Shown piece after piece: positions 1 through 9,000 of a stretch of DNA of 64,000 nt. How positions within the stretch are numbered: the first letter of the stretch is position 1; each line of letters opens with the position of its first letter. A model generated the notes under the pieces. That model saw only the letters and a program-made list of their open reading frames with translations, made no database searches and had not been told where the DNA came from. Both the position numbers and the translations under genes were made by a program. This DNA comes from CAVRQM01 sp963732775 (lineage in GTDB: Bacteria > Pseudomonadota > Alphaproteobacteria > Acetobacterales > Acetobacteraceae), in NCBI GenBank assembly GCA_963732775.1, contig CAVTAR010000001.1, positions 992,001 through 1,056,000 of the forward strand, in the 5' to 3' direction.

Positions 1-463
1 CGCGGCCCTGTTCGCCGCCGCCTGCGAGGTGGGCGGCGTGATCGCCGACCGGCCGGCGGCCGAGCGCGCGGCGCTGCGCGACTACGGCGGCGACCTCGGC
101 ATGGCGTTCCAGATGGTCGACGACGCGCTCGACTACGCGGCCGACCAGGCGACGCTCGGCAAGACGGTGGGCGACGATTTCCGCGAAGGCAAGGTGACGC
201 TGCCGGTGCTGGTCGCCCACGCCGCCGGGGACGCCGCCGAGCAGGCGTTCTGGCGCCGCACCATCGAGGCGAGCGAGCAGGCGGAGCCCGACCTCGACCA
301 GGCGCTGCGGCTGATCGAGCGGCACGGCGGCATTCCCGCCACCCTGGCGGCCGCGGCGGAGTTCGCCACCCGCGCGAAGGCCGCGATGATGACATTCGCT
401 GACAATCCGCTGCGGCGCGGCCTGCTGGCGGTGGCCGACTACACGCTGAGCCGCGCCCGCTAG
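1..463 (+). CDS. Polyprenyl diphosphate synthase, C-terminal part (5' end outside window)
   Basis: The reading frame is open from the window edge, so only the last ~153 residues are present. It carries the second aspartate-rich motif of trans-prenyltransferases (FQMVDDALDY, DDxxD, nt ~107-136) followed by the family-typical KTVGDDFREGKVTLPVL. These enzymes extend a polyprenyl diphosphate with isopentenyl diphosphate; in alphaproteobacteria this form usually makes the octa- or decaprenyl side chain of ubiquinone in the cytoplasm. The first Asp-rich motif and the residues that set chain length lie upstream, so octaprenyl versus decaprenyl cannot be decided. It ends at TAG 461-463. The next gene is about 120 bp away and unrelated. 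Confidence 0.9.
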   Translation, partial: AALFAAACEVGGVIADRPAAERAALRDYGGDLGMAFQMVDDALDYAADQATLGKTVGDDFREGKVTLPVLVAHAAGDAAEQAFWRRTIEASEQAEPDLDQALRLIERHGGIPATLAAAAEFATRAKAAMMTFADNPLRRGLLAVADYTLSRAR

Positions 464-581
464 CCAGGGCGTCCGGTCCGCGTGCCCAACGACGTCACGT
501 TTTGTTGACTGCGGATGTTCCCAACGGGGATGGGTCTGTAACGTATATTTTCCTCGTAACAGAACGGTCGCAGAGAGAGCC

Positions 582-1463
582 ATGAGTATTCCCCGGGCAT
601 ACGGCGCAGGACGCGGCGGCGGCGGCGGGCCGGTCCTGATCAACGGCACCATTACCTCCACGGGTGACGGGCAGCTCGTCACCGGAACGCCCGGTGCCGA
701 CGTGATCGTCGCCTCCGGGCACGGCGACACGATCGTCGGCAACGGCGGCGACGACACCATCACCAGCAGCGGCGGCGGCTCGACCATCGACGTGGGCGGC
801 TCGCTGGTTGCCTCCGTCGACCTGCAAGGCAGCTACGGCAACACCGTGCAGGGGGCGGGCGGCAACGTCACCATCGCCGCCGCCAGCGGGCGCGGCTTCA
901 ACGCCGTCACCCTGGGCGACGGCAGCGACTCGGTGAGCCTGGTGGGCCACGGCAACGTCATCGACCTCGGCAACGGCGACGACACGGTCCACGCCGGCCA
1001 GGGGCGCGACCTGCTGACGCTCGGCACCGGCACCAGCCTCGTGTTCCTGGGGGTGCGCGACACCGTGGTGACACAGGGTTTCGGCACCATCGACGCGACC
1101 GGCGGGTATGGCGACAGCATCACGACCGGGCAGGGCGGGGCGGTCACGATCCTGCTGCACGGCGCCGGCAACACCGTCACCGGCGGCGGCGCGTCCGACA
1201 CGATCGCCGACTCCGCGATCGGGCACAACACGTTCCTGCTGCACGGCGGCGGCAACGTCGCGTTCACCAGCTTCGCCGCCAGCAGCCAGGTCGTGCTTGG
1301 CACCGGCGACGGCTACAGCTCGGCGAGCGACGCCCTGGCCCACGTCCAGGATACCTCCGGCGGCGCGCTGCTCCAGTTCGGCAGCGGCGGCAGCGCCGGC
1401 ACGATCCTGTTCGCCGGCATGACCGCGAGCGAGCTGCACGCCTCCAACTTCACCCTCGCCTGA
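582..1463 (+). CDS. RTX-like glycine-rich secreted protein
   Basis: This is a 293-aa protein rich in Gly, Asp, Asn and Thr with degenerate hemolysin-type calcium-binding repeats (GNGGDDTI near residues 56-63, GNGDDTV near 130-136). Such nonapeptides fold into a Ca-binding beta-roll, and proteins of this type usually leave the cell by type I secretion through an uncleaved C-terminal signal. The tail (GTILFAGMTASELHASNFTL) has the hydrophobic/aromatic ending common to these substrates in Rhodospirillales. There is no N-terminal signal peptide, which fits type I export. No catalytic domain is visible, so a matrix or adhesive role is a guess. No ABC/MFP secretion genes lie nearby. ATG 582 follows a purine-rich AGAGAG stretch. 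Confidence 0.7.
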   Translation: MSIPRAYGAGRGGGGGPVLINGTITSTGDGQLVTGTPGADVIVASGHGDTIVGNGGDDTITSSGGGSTIDVGGSLVASVDLQGSYGNTVQGAGGNVTIAAASGRGFNAVTLGDGSDSVSLVGHGNVIDLGNGDDTVHAGQGRDLLTLGTGTSLVFLGVRDTVVTQGFGTIDATGGYGDSITTGQGGAVTILLHGAGNTVTGGGASDTIADSAIGHNTFLLHGGGNVAFTSFAASSQVVLGTGDGYSSASDALAHVQDTSGGALLQFGSGGSAGTILFAGMTASELHASNFTLA

Positions 1464-1521
1464 GCCGCCGCCGAACGCCGGCCAGGTCAACCTAGGCTCG
1501 GGGCACAGCGGAGGATTTCGG

Positions 1522-2604
1522 TTGGCGGCGGGACGGGTGCGCGTGCTGGTGGTGGGCCTCGGCCACATGGGCGCGTCGCACCTGCGCGCCTACGCGGCGC
1601 TGCCGAAGTTCGAGGTAGTGGGCGTCTGCACGCGCCGCCTGCCCACCGACCCGGCGCTGGAGCCAGCGCTGGCGGCACTGCCGCACTTCGCCGACTACGC
1701 CGAGGCGCTCGCGGCGCTGCGCCCCGACGCCGTGTCCATCAACACCTGGTCGGACACCCACGCCGACTACGCCTGCCGCGCCTTCGAGGCGGGTGCGCAC
1801 GTGTTCGTGGAAAAGCCGATCGCCGAGACCGTCGCCGACGCGCGCCGGGTCGTGGCGGCCGCGACCGCGGCCGGGCGCAAGCTCGTGGTCGGCTATATCC
1901 TGCGCCACCATCCTTCGTGGTCGAAGCTGGTCGAGCTGGCGCGTGGGCTCGGCAAGCCGCTGGTGATGCGCATGAACCTGAACCAGCAGAGCGCCGGCGA
2001 GGCCTGGGCGTGGCACCGCAACCTGATGCGCGGCCTGTCGCCGATCGTCGATTGCGGCGTCCACTACGTCGACATGATGTGCCTGATGACCGGCGCGGCG
2101 CCGCTGCGCGTCCACGGCATCGGCGCGCGGCTGACCGACGAGGTGGCGGCCGACATGTACAACTACGGCCACCTGCAAGTGACGTTCGACGACGGCTCGG
2201 TCGGCTGGTACGAGGCCGGCTGGGGGCCGATGATGAGCGAGACCGCGTATTTCGTGAAGGACGTGATCGGCCCGCGCGGCTCGGCCAGCATCGTGATGGA
2301 CGAGGGCGGCGCCGCGTCGTCGGACATGGCGACGCACACCCGCACCAGCGCGCTGCGGCTGCACCACGCCGAGCTCGGGCCGGATGGCGAGCTGGTGCGG
2401 CCCGACGAGCTGTTCCGCATGGACGACGAGCCGGACCACGACGCGCTGTGCGCGCGCGAGCAGCGCTTCTTCCTCGACGCGATCCTGGGCGACGCGGACC
2501 TGTCCGCACACATGGCGGACGCGGTGCGCAGCCTGGCCATCGTGCTGGCCGCCGACCGCTCGATCCGCGAGCGGCGGGTGGTGGAGGTGGCCGAACTCGG
2601 CTGA
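1522..2604 (+). CDS. Gfo/Idh/MocA family oxidoreductase
   Basis: This 360-aa NAD(P)-dependent oxidoreductase has an N-terminal Rossmann motif (VVGLGHMGASH, residues ~10-20), the EKP signature with Lys98 (FVEKPIAE) that lines the active site, and a C-terminal alpha/beta domain containing DCGVHYVDMM. Family members oxidise or reduce sugars, inositols and their derivatives. It stands just ahead of a sugar-type ABC importer on the same strand (65-bp gap to the binding protein), so it probably acts on the imported compound; the substrate itself cannot be told. TTG at 1522 is chosen because GGAGGA ends seven bases before it and the Rossmann strand starts a few residues later. Confidence 0.85.
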   Translation: MAAGRVRVLVVGLGHMGASHLRAYAALPKFEVVGVCTRRLPTDPALEPALAALPHFADYAEALAALRPDAVSINTWSDTHADYACRAFEAGAHVFVEKPIAETVADARRVVAAATAAGRKLVVGYILRHHPSWSKLVELARGLGKPLVMRMNLNQQSAGEAWAWHRNLMRGLSPIVDCGVHYVDMMCLMTGAAPLRVHGIGARLTDEVAADMYNYGHLQVTFDDGSVGWYEAGWGPMMSETAYFVKDVIGPRGSASIVMDEGGAASSDMATHTRTSALRLHHAELGPDGELVRPDELFRMDDEPDHDALCAREQRFFLDAILGDADLSAHMADAVRSLAIVLAADRSIRERRVVEVAELG

Positions 2605-2669
2605 CGACCCCTTCCGTCCTCCGGCCCGCGCGGTCTAGGCTCACGCGGGCGGGAGCAGGGGGATTTGCT

Positions 2670-3923
2670 ATGCGACGGGCAGCATTGCTGGCGGCGGTGG
2701 CCGCCACGGGACTCCTGGCGGCACAGGCGCGGGCGGCGGACAGCCTCGTCATCGAGAGCTGGCGCAACGACGACCTGGCCATCTGGCAGGACAAGATCAT
2801 CCCCGCCTTCACCAGGCAGCACCCCGATATCGCGATCACGTTCGCGCCCTCGCCGCCGGCGGAATACAACGCGGCACTGAACGCCAAGCTCGACGGCGGC
2901 ACGGCCGGCGATCTCATCACCTGCCGCCCGTTCGACGCCTCGCTGGCGCTGTTCAAGAAGGGCCAGCTCCTGTCGCTCACCGACCTGCCGGGGATGGCCA
3001 AGTTCTCCGACACCGCGCGCGCCGGCTGGAGCACGGACGACGGCCGCACCACGTTCTGCGTGCCGATGGCCAGCGTCATCCACGGCTTCATCTACAACGC
3101 CGACGCCTTCAAGGAACTCGGCATCGCGGTGCCGAAGACCGACAGCGAGTTCTTTGCCGCGCTCGACAAGATCAAGGCGTCGGGCAAGTACGTGCCGCTC
3201 GACCTCGGCACCGCCGACCAGTGGGAGGCCGCGACCATGGGCTTCCAGAACATCGGCCCCGACTACTGGCACGGCGAGGACGGGCGCCACGCGCTGATCG
3301 CCGGGCGCGAGAAGCTGACGGACAAGCCGTATGTCGAAACGTTCGCGGCGCTGGCGAAGTGGAAGCCGTATCTCGCCGACGGCTATCAGGCGCAGAAATA
3401 CCCAGACAGCCAGAACCTGTTCACGCTGGGCCGTGCCGCGATCTATCCGGCCGGGTCGTGGGACATCTCGACCTTCCGCAAGGACGCGCAGTTCGCGATG
3501 GGCGCGTTCCCGCCGCCGCTGCCGGACGGAACGAGCCAGTGCTACATCTCCGACCACCCGGACATCGCCATGGGCGTCAACGCCAAGAGCGCCCACCAGG
3601 CCGCGGCCCGGACGTTCCTGGAGTGGGTCGCCTCGCCGGAGTTCGCGGCGCTCTACAGCAACGCGCTGCCCGGGTTCTTCACGCTCCAGGACACCCCCGT
3701 GAAGCTCGACGATGCGCTGGCGCAGACGTTCGTGTCGTGGCGACAGACCTGCAAGGGCACGATGCGCAACAGCTACCAGATCCTGTCGCGCGGCGAGCCG
3801 AACCTCGAGAACCAGCTCTGGAACGTCAGCGCCCAGGTGCTGAACGGCACCATGGCGCCGGACGCCGCGGCGGCGGCGGTGCAGAAGGGGCTGGACGGGT
3901 GGTACAAGCCGGCGAAGAATTGA
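2670..3923 (+). CDS. Extracellular solute-binding protein, carbohydrate-type ABC transporter
   Basis: This 417-aa protein has a Sec signal peptide (MRRAALLAAVAATGLLAAQARA) and the fold pattern of family 1 solute-binding proteins: WRNDDLAIWQDKIIPAFTRQHPDI near the mature N terminus and a GRAAIYPAGSWDI stretch near residue 260, typical of sugar-binding members. It should capture a sugar or polyol in the periplasm and hand it to the two permeases downstream. ATG 2670 follows a GGGAGCAGGGGG ribosome site. It lies between an oxidoreductase and the permease genes. A palindromic repeat fills the 122-bp gap after it and may set a drop in expression between binding protein and permeases. Confidence 0.9.
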   Translation: MRRAALLAAVAATGLLAAQARAADSLVIESWRNDDLAIWQDKIIPAFTRQHPDIAITFAPSPPAEYNAALNAKLDGGTAGDLITCRPFDASLALFKKGQLLSLTDLPGMAKFSDTARAGWSTDDGRTTFCVPMASVIHGFIYNADAFKELGIAVPKTDSEFFAALDKIKASGKYVPLDLGTADQWEAATMGFQNIGPDYWHGEDGRHALIAGREKLTDKPYVETFAALAKWKPYLADGYQAQKYPDSQNLFTLGRAAIYPAGSWDISTFRKDAQFAMGAFPPPLPDGTSQCYISDHPDIAMGVNAKSAHQAAARTFLEWVASPEFAALYSNALPGFFTLQDTPVKLDDALAQTFVSWRQTCKGTMRNSYQILSRGEPNLENQLWNVSAQVLNGTMAPDAAAAAVQKGLDGWYKPAKN

Positions 3924-3939
3924 ACAGCGTGCGGCCGGC

Positions 3940-4017
3940 CCCTCACCCCGGCCCTCTCCCGGAGGGAGAGGGAGCAGCCTCCCCCCTCTCCCCTGGGGAG
4001 AGGGCCGGGGTGAGGGG
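3940..4017. repeat. Intergenic palindromic repeat, family A copy 1
   Basis: Two inverted arms (CCTCACCCCGGCCCTCTCCC and its complement) enclose a short variable loop, giving a long GC-rich stem. It lies between the binding-protein stop and the permease start. The same element occurs near 11161, 30891 and, with a weaker left arm, 60241. Confidence 0.9.
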
Positions 4018-4045
4018 CGGGCCGCACCAAGCCTGACCGGAGACG

Positions 4046-4966
4046 ATGGTCCCCGGCCGCCCCTATCGCGGGACCATCGCGGCGTTCCTGGCGGTGCCGT
4101 TGCTGATTTATACCGTGTTCCTGATCGCGCCCATCGCCGACAGCCTGCGCCTGTCGCTGTATGCGCAGCCTGCCGGCCAGCCGGCGCGCTTCGTGGGCCT
4201 GGGCAACTACGCGACGCTGTTCGGCGACCCGAACTGGGCGCCGCGGTTCTGGGGCGCGCTCGGCAACAACGCGCTGTTCTTCTGCGTCCACGTGCTGGCG
4301 CAGAACCCGATCGGCCTGCTGCTCGCCGCACTGCTGAGTTCGCGCAAACTGGCGTTCCGGGGCGTCTACCGTACGCTGATCTTCACGCCGACGATGCTGT
4401 CGGTGGTCATCGTGGGCTTCATCTGGCAACTGCTGCTCTCGCCGCTATGGGGCGTCGGCCACCGGCTGCTCAGCATGGTCGGCCTCGGCGCACTGTTCCG
4501 CCCCTGGCTCGGTCTCGAGGGCAGCGCGCTCGTCACCCTGTCGCTGATCTCGGTGTGGCAGTTCGTCGGCATTCCGCTGATGCTGTTCACCGCCGCCCTG
4601 CTGTCGATCCCCGAGGAGGTGACGGAGGCCGCCACCATCGACGGCGCCTCGCCGGCGCAGATCTTCTGGCGCATCAAGTTCCCGCTGATCCTGCCGACCG
4701 TCGGCATCGTCACCGTGCTCACCTATGTCGGCAACTTCAACGCCTTCGACCTGGTTTATGCCGTGAAGGGCGCGCTGGCCGGCCCGAACTTCGCCACCGA
4801 CCTGCTGGGGACGTATTTCTACCGCACCTTCTTCGGCTACCAGCTGCAGCTCGGCAACCCGAGCATGGGTGCGGCGGTGGCCACCGTGATGTTCCTCATC
4901 ATCCTGGCCGGCGTGTGCCTCTACCTGTTCGGCGTGCAGCGGCGCATCACGCGGTACGAGCTGTGA
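4046..4966 (+). CDS. Sugar ABC transporter permease (MalF/UgpA type)
   Basis: This 306-aa inner-membrane permease has about six predicted membrane segments, the first at FLAVPLLIYTVFLIAPIADS. The cytoplasmic EAA loop (EEVTEAATIDGASPAQIFWR, residues ~191-210) docks onto the ATPase. It pairs with the MalG-type permease downstream. ATG 4046 sits behind CCGGAGAC. No ATP-binding subunit follows, so the pair must borrow an ATPase encoded elsewhere, as many MalFG-type importers do with a shared MsmK/UgpC-like protein. Confidence 0.92.
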   Translation: MVPGRPYRGTIAAFLAVPLLIYTVFLIAPIADSLRLSLYAQPAGQPARFVGLGNYATLFGDPNWAPRFWGALGNNALFFCVHVLAQNPIGLLLAALLSSRKLAFRGVYRTLIFTPTMLSVVIVGFIWQLLLSPLWGVGHRLLSMVGLGALFRPWLGLEGSALVTLSLISVWQFVGIPLMLFTAALLSIPEEVTEAATIDGASPAQIFWRIKFPLILPTVGIVTVLTYVGNFNAFDLVYAVKGALAGPNFATDLLGTYFYRTFFGYQLQLGNPSMGAAVATVMFLIILAGVCLYLFGVQRRITRYEL

Positions 4967-4996
4967 TCGCCCAGTTCCGTCCCGCTCGCGTGTGCG

Positions 4997-5099
4997 CACC
5001 CCACCCGCGCCTCCGGGCCACCCTGCCGGAGCAGGGGAGGAAGACCAATGCTTTCCCTCCCACTTGTGGGGAGGGTGGCCCGCAGGGCCGGGTGGGGGA
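4997..5099. repeat. Intergenic palindromic repeat, family B copy 1
   Basis: Inverted arms of the type CCCCACCCGxxCCTCCGGGCC and GGCCCGCAGGGCCGGGTGGGG bracket a loop with paired CCCTCCC/GGGGAGG tracts. It separates the two permease genes. A full second copy is at 52192-52288 and a half copy at about 57500. Confidence 0.85.
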
Positions 5100-5123
5100 C
5101 TGCTGCGGGAATTGAGGCGCGCG

Positions 5124-5954
5124 ATGCGCCGGACCCCCCTGCGTCCCGCCGCCGTCCACGCGGTCCTGCTCGCCTATACGCTGCTCGCGTTCGCTCCCAC
5201 GGTGCTCGTGGTGATGAACGCCTTCAAGACGCGGGCCGCGATCTTCGCCACGCCGCTCGCCCCGCCCGGGCCGGGCAGCTTCAGCCTGGTGGGGTTCTCC
5301 GGCGTGCTGGCCCGCAGCCATTTCCCGCTATACTTCGCCAACAGCCTGGCCGTCACCGGCATCTCGCTCGTGCTGGTGCTGCTGCTGGGCGCGATGGCCG
5401 CCTGGGTGCTGTCGGAATACCAGTTCCGCGGCAACCGCTGGCTCGCGCTCTATCTCTCCATCGGCATCATGATCCCGATCCGCCTCGGTTCGGTCTCGAT
5501 CCTGCACATCATGGTCTCGCTCGGCCTGGTCAACACGCTGGCCGCCCTGGTGCTGGTCTACGTGGCCCAGGGCCTGCCGCTGTGCGTGTTCATCCTGTCG
5601 GAGTTCATGGCGAGCATCCCGACCGGCCTGAAGGACGCGGCCCGCGTCGACGGCTCGTCGGAGGCCTGGATCTTCTTCCGCCTGATCCTGCCGCTGCTGC
5701 GCCCGGTGATCGCCACGGTGGCGATCTTCACGGCGATCCCGGTCTGGAACGACCTGTGGTTTCCGCTGATCCTGGCCCCCGGCGAGCGGACGCGCACCAT
5801 CACGCTCGGCGTGCAGAGCTTCATCGGCCAGTACGTGACCGACTGGAACGCGGTGCTGGCGTCGCTGTCGATGGCGATCGTCCCGGTGCTGCTGTTCTAC
5901 CTGCTGCTGTCGCGCCAGCTCATCCGCGGGCTGACCAGCGGGGCGGTGAAATAG
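5124..5954 (+). CDS. Sugar ABC transporter permease (MalG/UgpE type)
   Basis: This 276-aa integral membrane protein has about six membrane spans. Its EAA loop (SIPTGLKDAARVDGSSEAWI) is near residues 170-190 and the WNDLWFPLILAP motif is typical of MalG-like subunits. It forms the translocation pore with the permease encoded upstream. The frame stays open upstream through the palindromic repeat, but ATG 5124 gives the normal family N terminus with the first membrane span starting about ten residues later, so I place the start there. It is the last gene of the uptake operon; the macroglobulin gene begins 55 bp on. Confidence 0.9.
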   Translation: MRRTPLRPAAVHAVLLAYTLLAFAPTVLVVMNAFKTRAAIFATPLAPPGPGSFSLVGFSGVLARSHFPLYFANSLAVTGISLVLVLLLGAMAAWVLSEYQFRGNRWLALYLSIGIMIPIRLGSVSILHIMVSLGLVNTLAALVLVYVAQGLPLCVFILSEFMASIPTGLKDAARVDGSSEAWIFFRLILPLLRPVIATVAIFTAIPVWNDLWFPLILAPGERTRTITLGVQSFIGQYVTDWNAVLASLSMAIVPVLLFYLLLSRQLIRGLTSGAVK

Positions 5955-6009
5955 GGCGCCGGCAGGCCGCCGTGCTACGATAGCATATCGCAACAGGAGA
6001 CGAGGCGTT

Positions 6010-9000
6010 ATGCGCCGCTGGATCGTGCTCGTGTCCGCCTGCGTCGCGCTCGCCTTCGCCACGATCGCCCGCGCCGACGAGTTCCGCCTGCCGGGCCTCG
6101 ACGCCGACGCCTCCGCCTACACCGCCACGCTGCAGCAGCGCTTCCCCGCCGGCGGCACGCCAAAGGGTCGCACCGCCGCCGAGCAGCAGGCCGCCGCCGC
6201 CATCGCGCGCCACGATCTCGCCGCCGCCGCGGCCGCGCTGGAACAGCGGCTCGGCATGGGCGAGGCCACCTCGCAGCAATGGCGCGACCTCGCCACCGCC
6301 GCCCTGCACCGCGCGCCGCCGGACGCGCGCAAGGCCAGCCTCGCCGCCTGGCGCGCCTTCACCACCGCCGACGACGCGCCGGGTGAAATCTCGGCCCTGC
6401 TGGTGCTGGCCGAGGCGCTCCGCGCCCGCGGACAGGACGCGCCGGCGGTGCAGGCGCTGGAGCAGGTGGTGCAGCGCGCCCCGGACGACGCCGGCTACGC
6501 GCGCCTGCTGGCCGATGCGCAGCGCGCCGCCGGGATGCAGGTGAGCAAGGTCGACGTGGAGGGCGAGGCCGACCCGCCCCGCGCCTGCATCCGCTTCACC
6601 GCGCCGCCCAGCCGCCGCGCCGACTTCGTGCCGCAGGACTGGGTGCGCCTCGACCCGCCGGTCGCCGGTGCCGCCGTCACTCGCGAGGGCGACGCGCTGT
6701 GCGTCTCCGGCCTGCCCTCGGGCGCCACCACCACCGCGATCCTGCGCGCCGGCCTGCCTGCCGAGCCGCGCGACGCGGGGGCCGCGCTGGCCCTCGCGCA
6801 CGACGCGCCGGTGGCGCTGGTCGATTCCGGACCGGGCGGCGAGCGTGCTGTTCGACACGCGGCTGTTCGTGCTGCCGCGCGGGCAGGCGCCGGCGGTGAC
6901 GCTCACCACCACCAACCTGTCCAGCGTGTCGCTGTCGCTGATGCGGCTGTCCGAGCGCGGCGCGGTGCCGTTCCTCCGCTCCAACCGGCTCGGCGACCCG
7001 GTGGCCGACTACGACGCGCGCAGCATCGCCGAGCAGTCCGGCCGCGAGGTCTGGAAGGGCAGGGTGGAGATCCGCGACTGGAAACCCAATGCCCGAGCGC
7101 GGACCGCGCTGCCGTTGCCGCCGCCGCTGCTGACCGCGGGGCCGGGCCTGTACGCCCTGATCGCCAGCCCCGGCGACGGCACGCGCGCCGACAGCGACGC
7201 CTCGGCGGTGCAGATGGTGGTGCGCACCGACCTGGCCCCGACCGTCTGGCGCGGCGCGGACGGGCTGACGGTGCAGGTGCGCGGCTACTCCGACGCGAGG
7301 GTGCGGCCGGGCACGCGGCTGCGGCTGCTGGCCCGCAACAACGACATCCTGGCCGAGGCGGCGACCGACGCGGATGGCGTGGCCCGCTTCGCCGCACCGC
7401 TGCTGCACGGCGAGGGCTCGCTCGCGCCGGCCGCCATCGACGCCGCCGGGCCGGATGACGACTATTGCGTGCTCGATCTGAACGCGGCCGCCTTCGACCT
7501 GTCCGACCGGGGCGTGGCGGGCACCGCGCCGCCGGGTCCGCTCGACGCCTTCGTCTGGTTCGATCGCGGCATCTTCCGCCCCGGCGAGACGGTGCAGGTG
7601 ATGGCGCTGCTGCGCGACGATGCAGGCCACCCGGCCGACATTCCGGCGCGGGTGACGGTGCGGCGGCCGAACGGGCAGGTGTTCCTCCGCGCCACCCCGC
7701 CGCGCGACGGCGGGCGCCTCGCTCCACCTGCCGGTGACGTTGTCGGCGGGCGCGGCCGTCGGCACCTGGACGGTGGACGTGCAGGCGGACCCGGATGGCC
7801 CGGTGATCGGCAGCGCCGAGTTCCGCGTCGACGCCTTCGTGCCGGACCGCATGGCCGTCGACCTCGGTCCGGCTCCGGCTACGCTGGCGGCGGGGCAGCC
7901 CGCCACGCTGCCCGTCGCCGCGCGGTTCCTCTACGGCGCGCCGGGCGCCGGGCTCACCGGCCAGGGCCGGCTGGTGCTCGACCCCCGATCCCGCGCCGTT
8001 CCCGGCGCTGGCCGGCTACCGCATCGGCCTCGTCGACGAGCAGTACGTGCCGGCGAAGTCCGCGGCGGACCTGCCGCCGACCGACGCACAGGGCCACACC
8101 GGCTATGCCATCACGCTGGCGAGCGTGCCCGACACCACGCAGGTGCTGCACGCCGAGGTGACGGTCGACCATCGACGACCCCTCGGGCCACGCCTCGCTC
8201 GCGCGCCACGACGATTGCCGTGCGCCCGGCGGGGCCGGTCATCGGCATCAGGCCCCTCTTCGACGGCGGCGCCGTCAAGCCAGGCGCCGAGGCCGCCTTC
8301 GACATCGCCGCCGTCTGCGCCCGACGGCGCGCGGCAAGCCTTGCCGGCGCATCTGCGCCTCGTGCGGGAACGGCCGGACTGGCACTACGTGCTGCGCGGC
8401 CGCTTCGCCCGCTACGAGGTGGTCTACCGCGACGAGCCGCTGGAGACGCAGGACGTCGCCATCCCCGCCACCCGCGCCGGGCTGCACGTCGGCAGGACGC
8501 TGCCATTCGGGCGCTACCGGCTGGAGGTGACGCAGGCCGGGGGGCTCGCCGCGACGTCGGTGCGGTTCAGCTCCGGCTGGGGCGATGCCGGCAGCGCCGA
8601 CGTGCCCGACCGCGTCGACGTTCGCGCCGCCCGCCAGACCGCGCGCGCCGGCGACACGCTGCGCGTCCACATCGCGCCGCCGTTCGCCGGGCAGGCCACC
8701 TTGCTGGTGCTGGGCGACCGGGTGCTGGACCTGCGCACGCTGGACGTGCCGGCGACAGGCGTCGATGTCGACGTGCCGGTCGCGGCCTCGTGGGGGCCTG
8801 GCGCCTACGTCGCCGTGCATGTGTTCCGCGCCGGCGACGGCACCCGGCCGGGCCGCGCGATCGGCCTGACATGGGTCGGCATCGACCCCGCGCAGCGCAC
8901 CCTGCCGCTCACGCTCGACGTGCCGGAACGGCTGCCGCCGCGTAGCCGCAGCGTCGTGCCGCTCCACGCCGCGCCGGGCGCCTGGGTCACGCTCGCCGCC

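Noticed and set aside
1739..3091. Minus-strand frame of about 450 codons opposite the oxidoreductase and binding-protein genes
   Set aside because: Arg/Ser/Pro-rich shadow without any domain; the plus strand has clear families.
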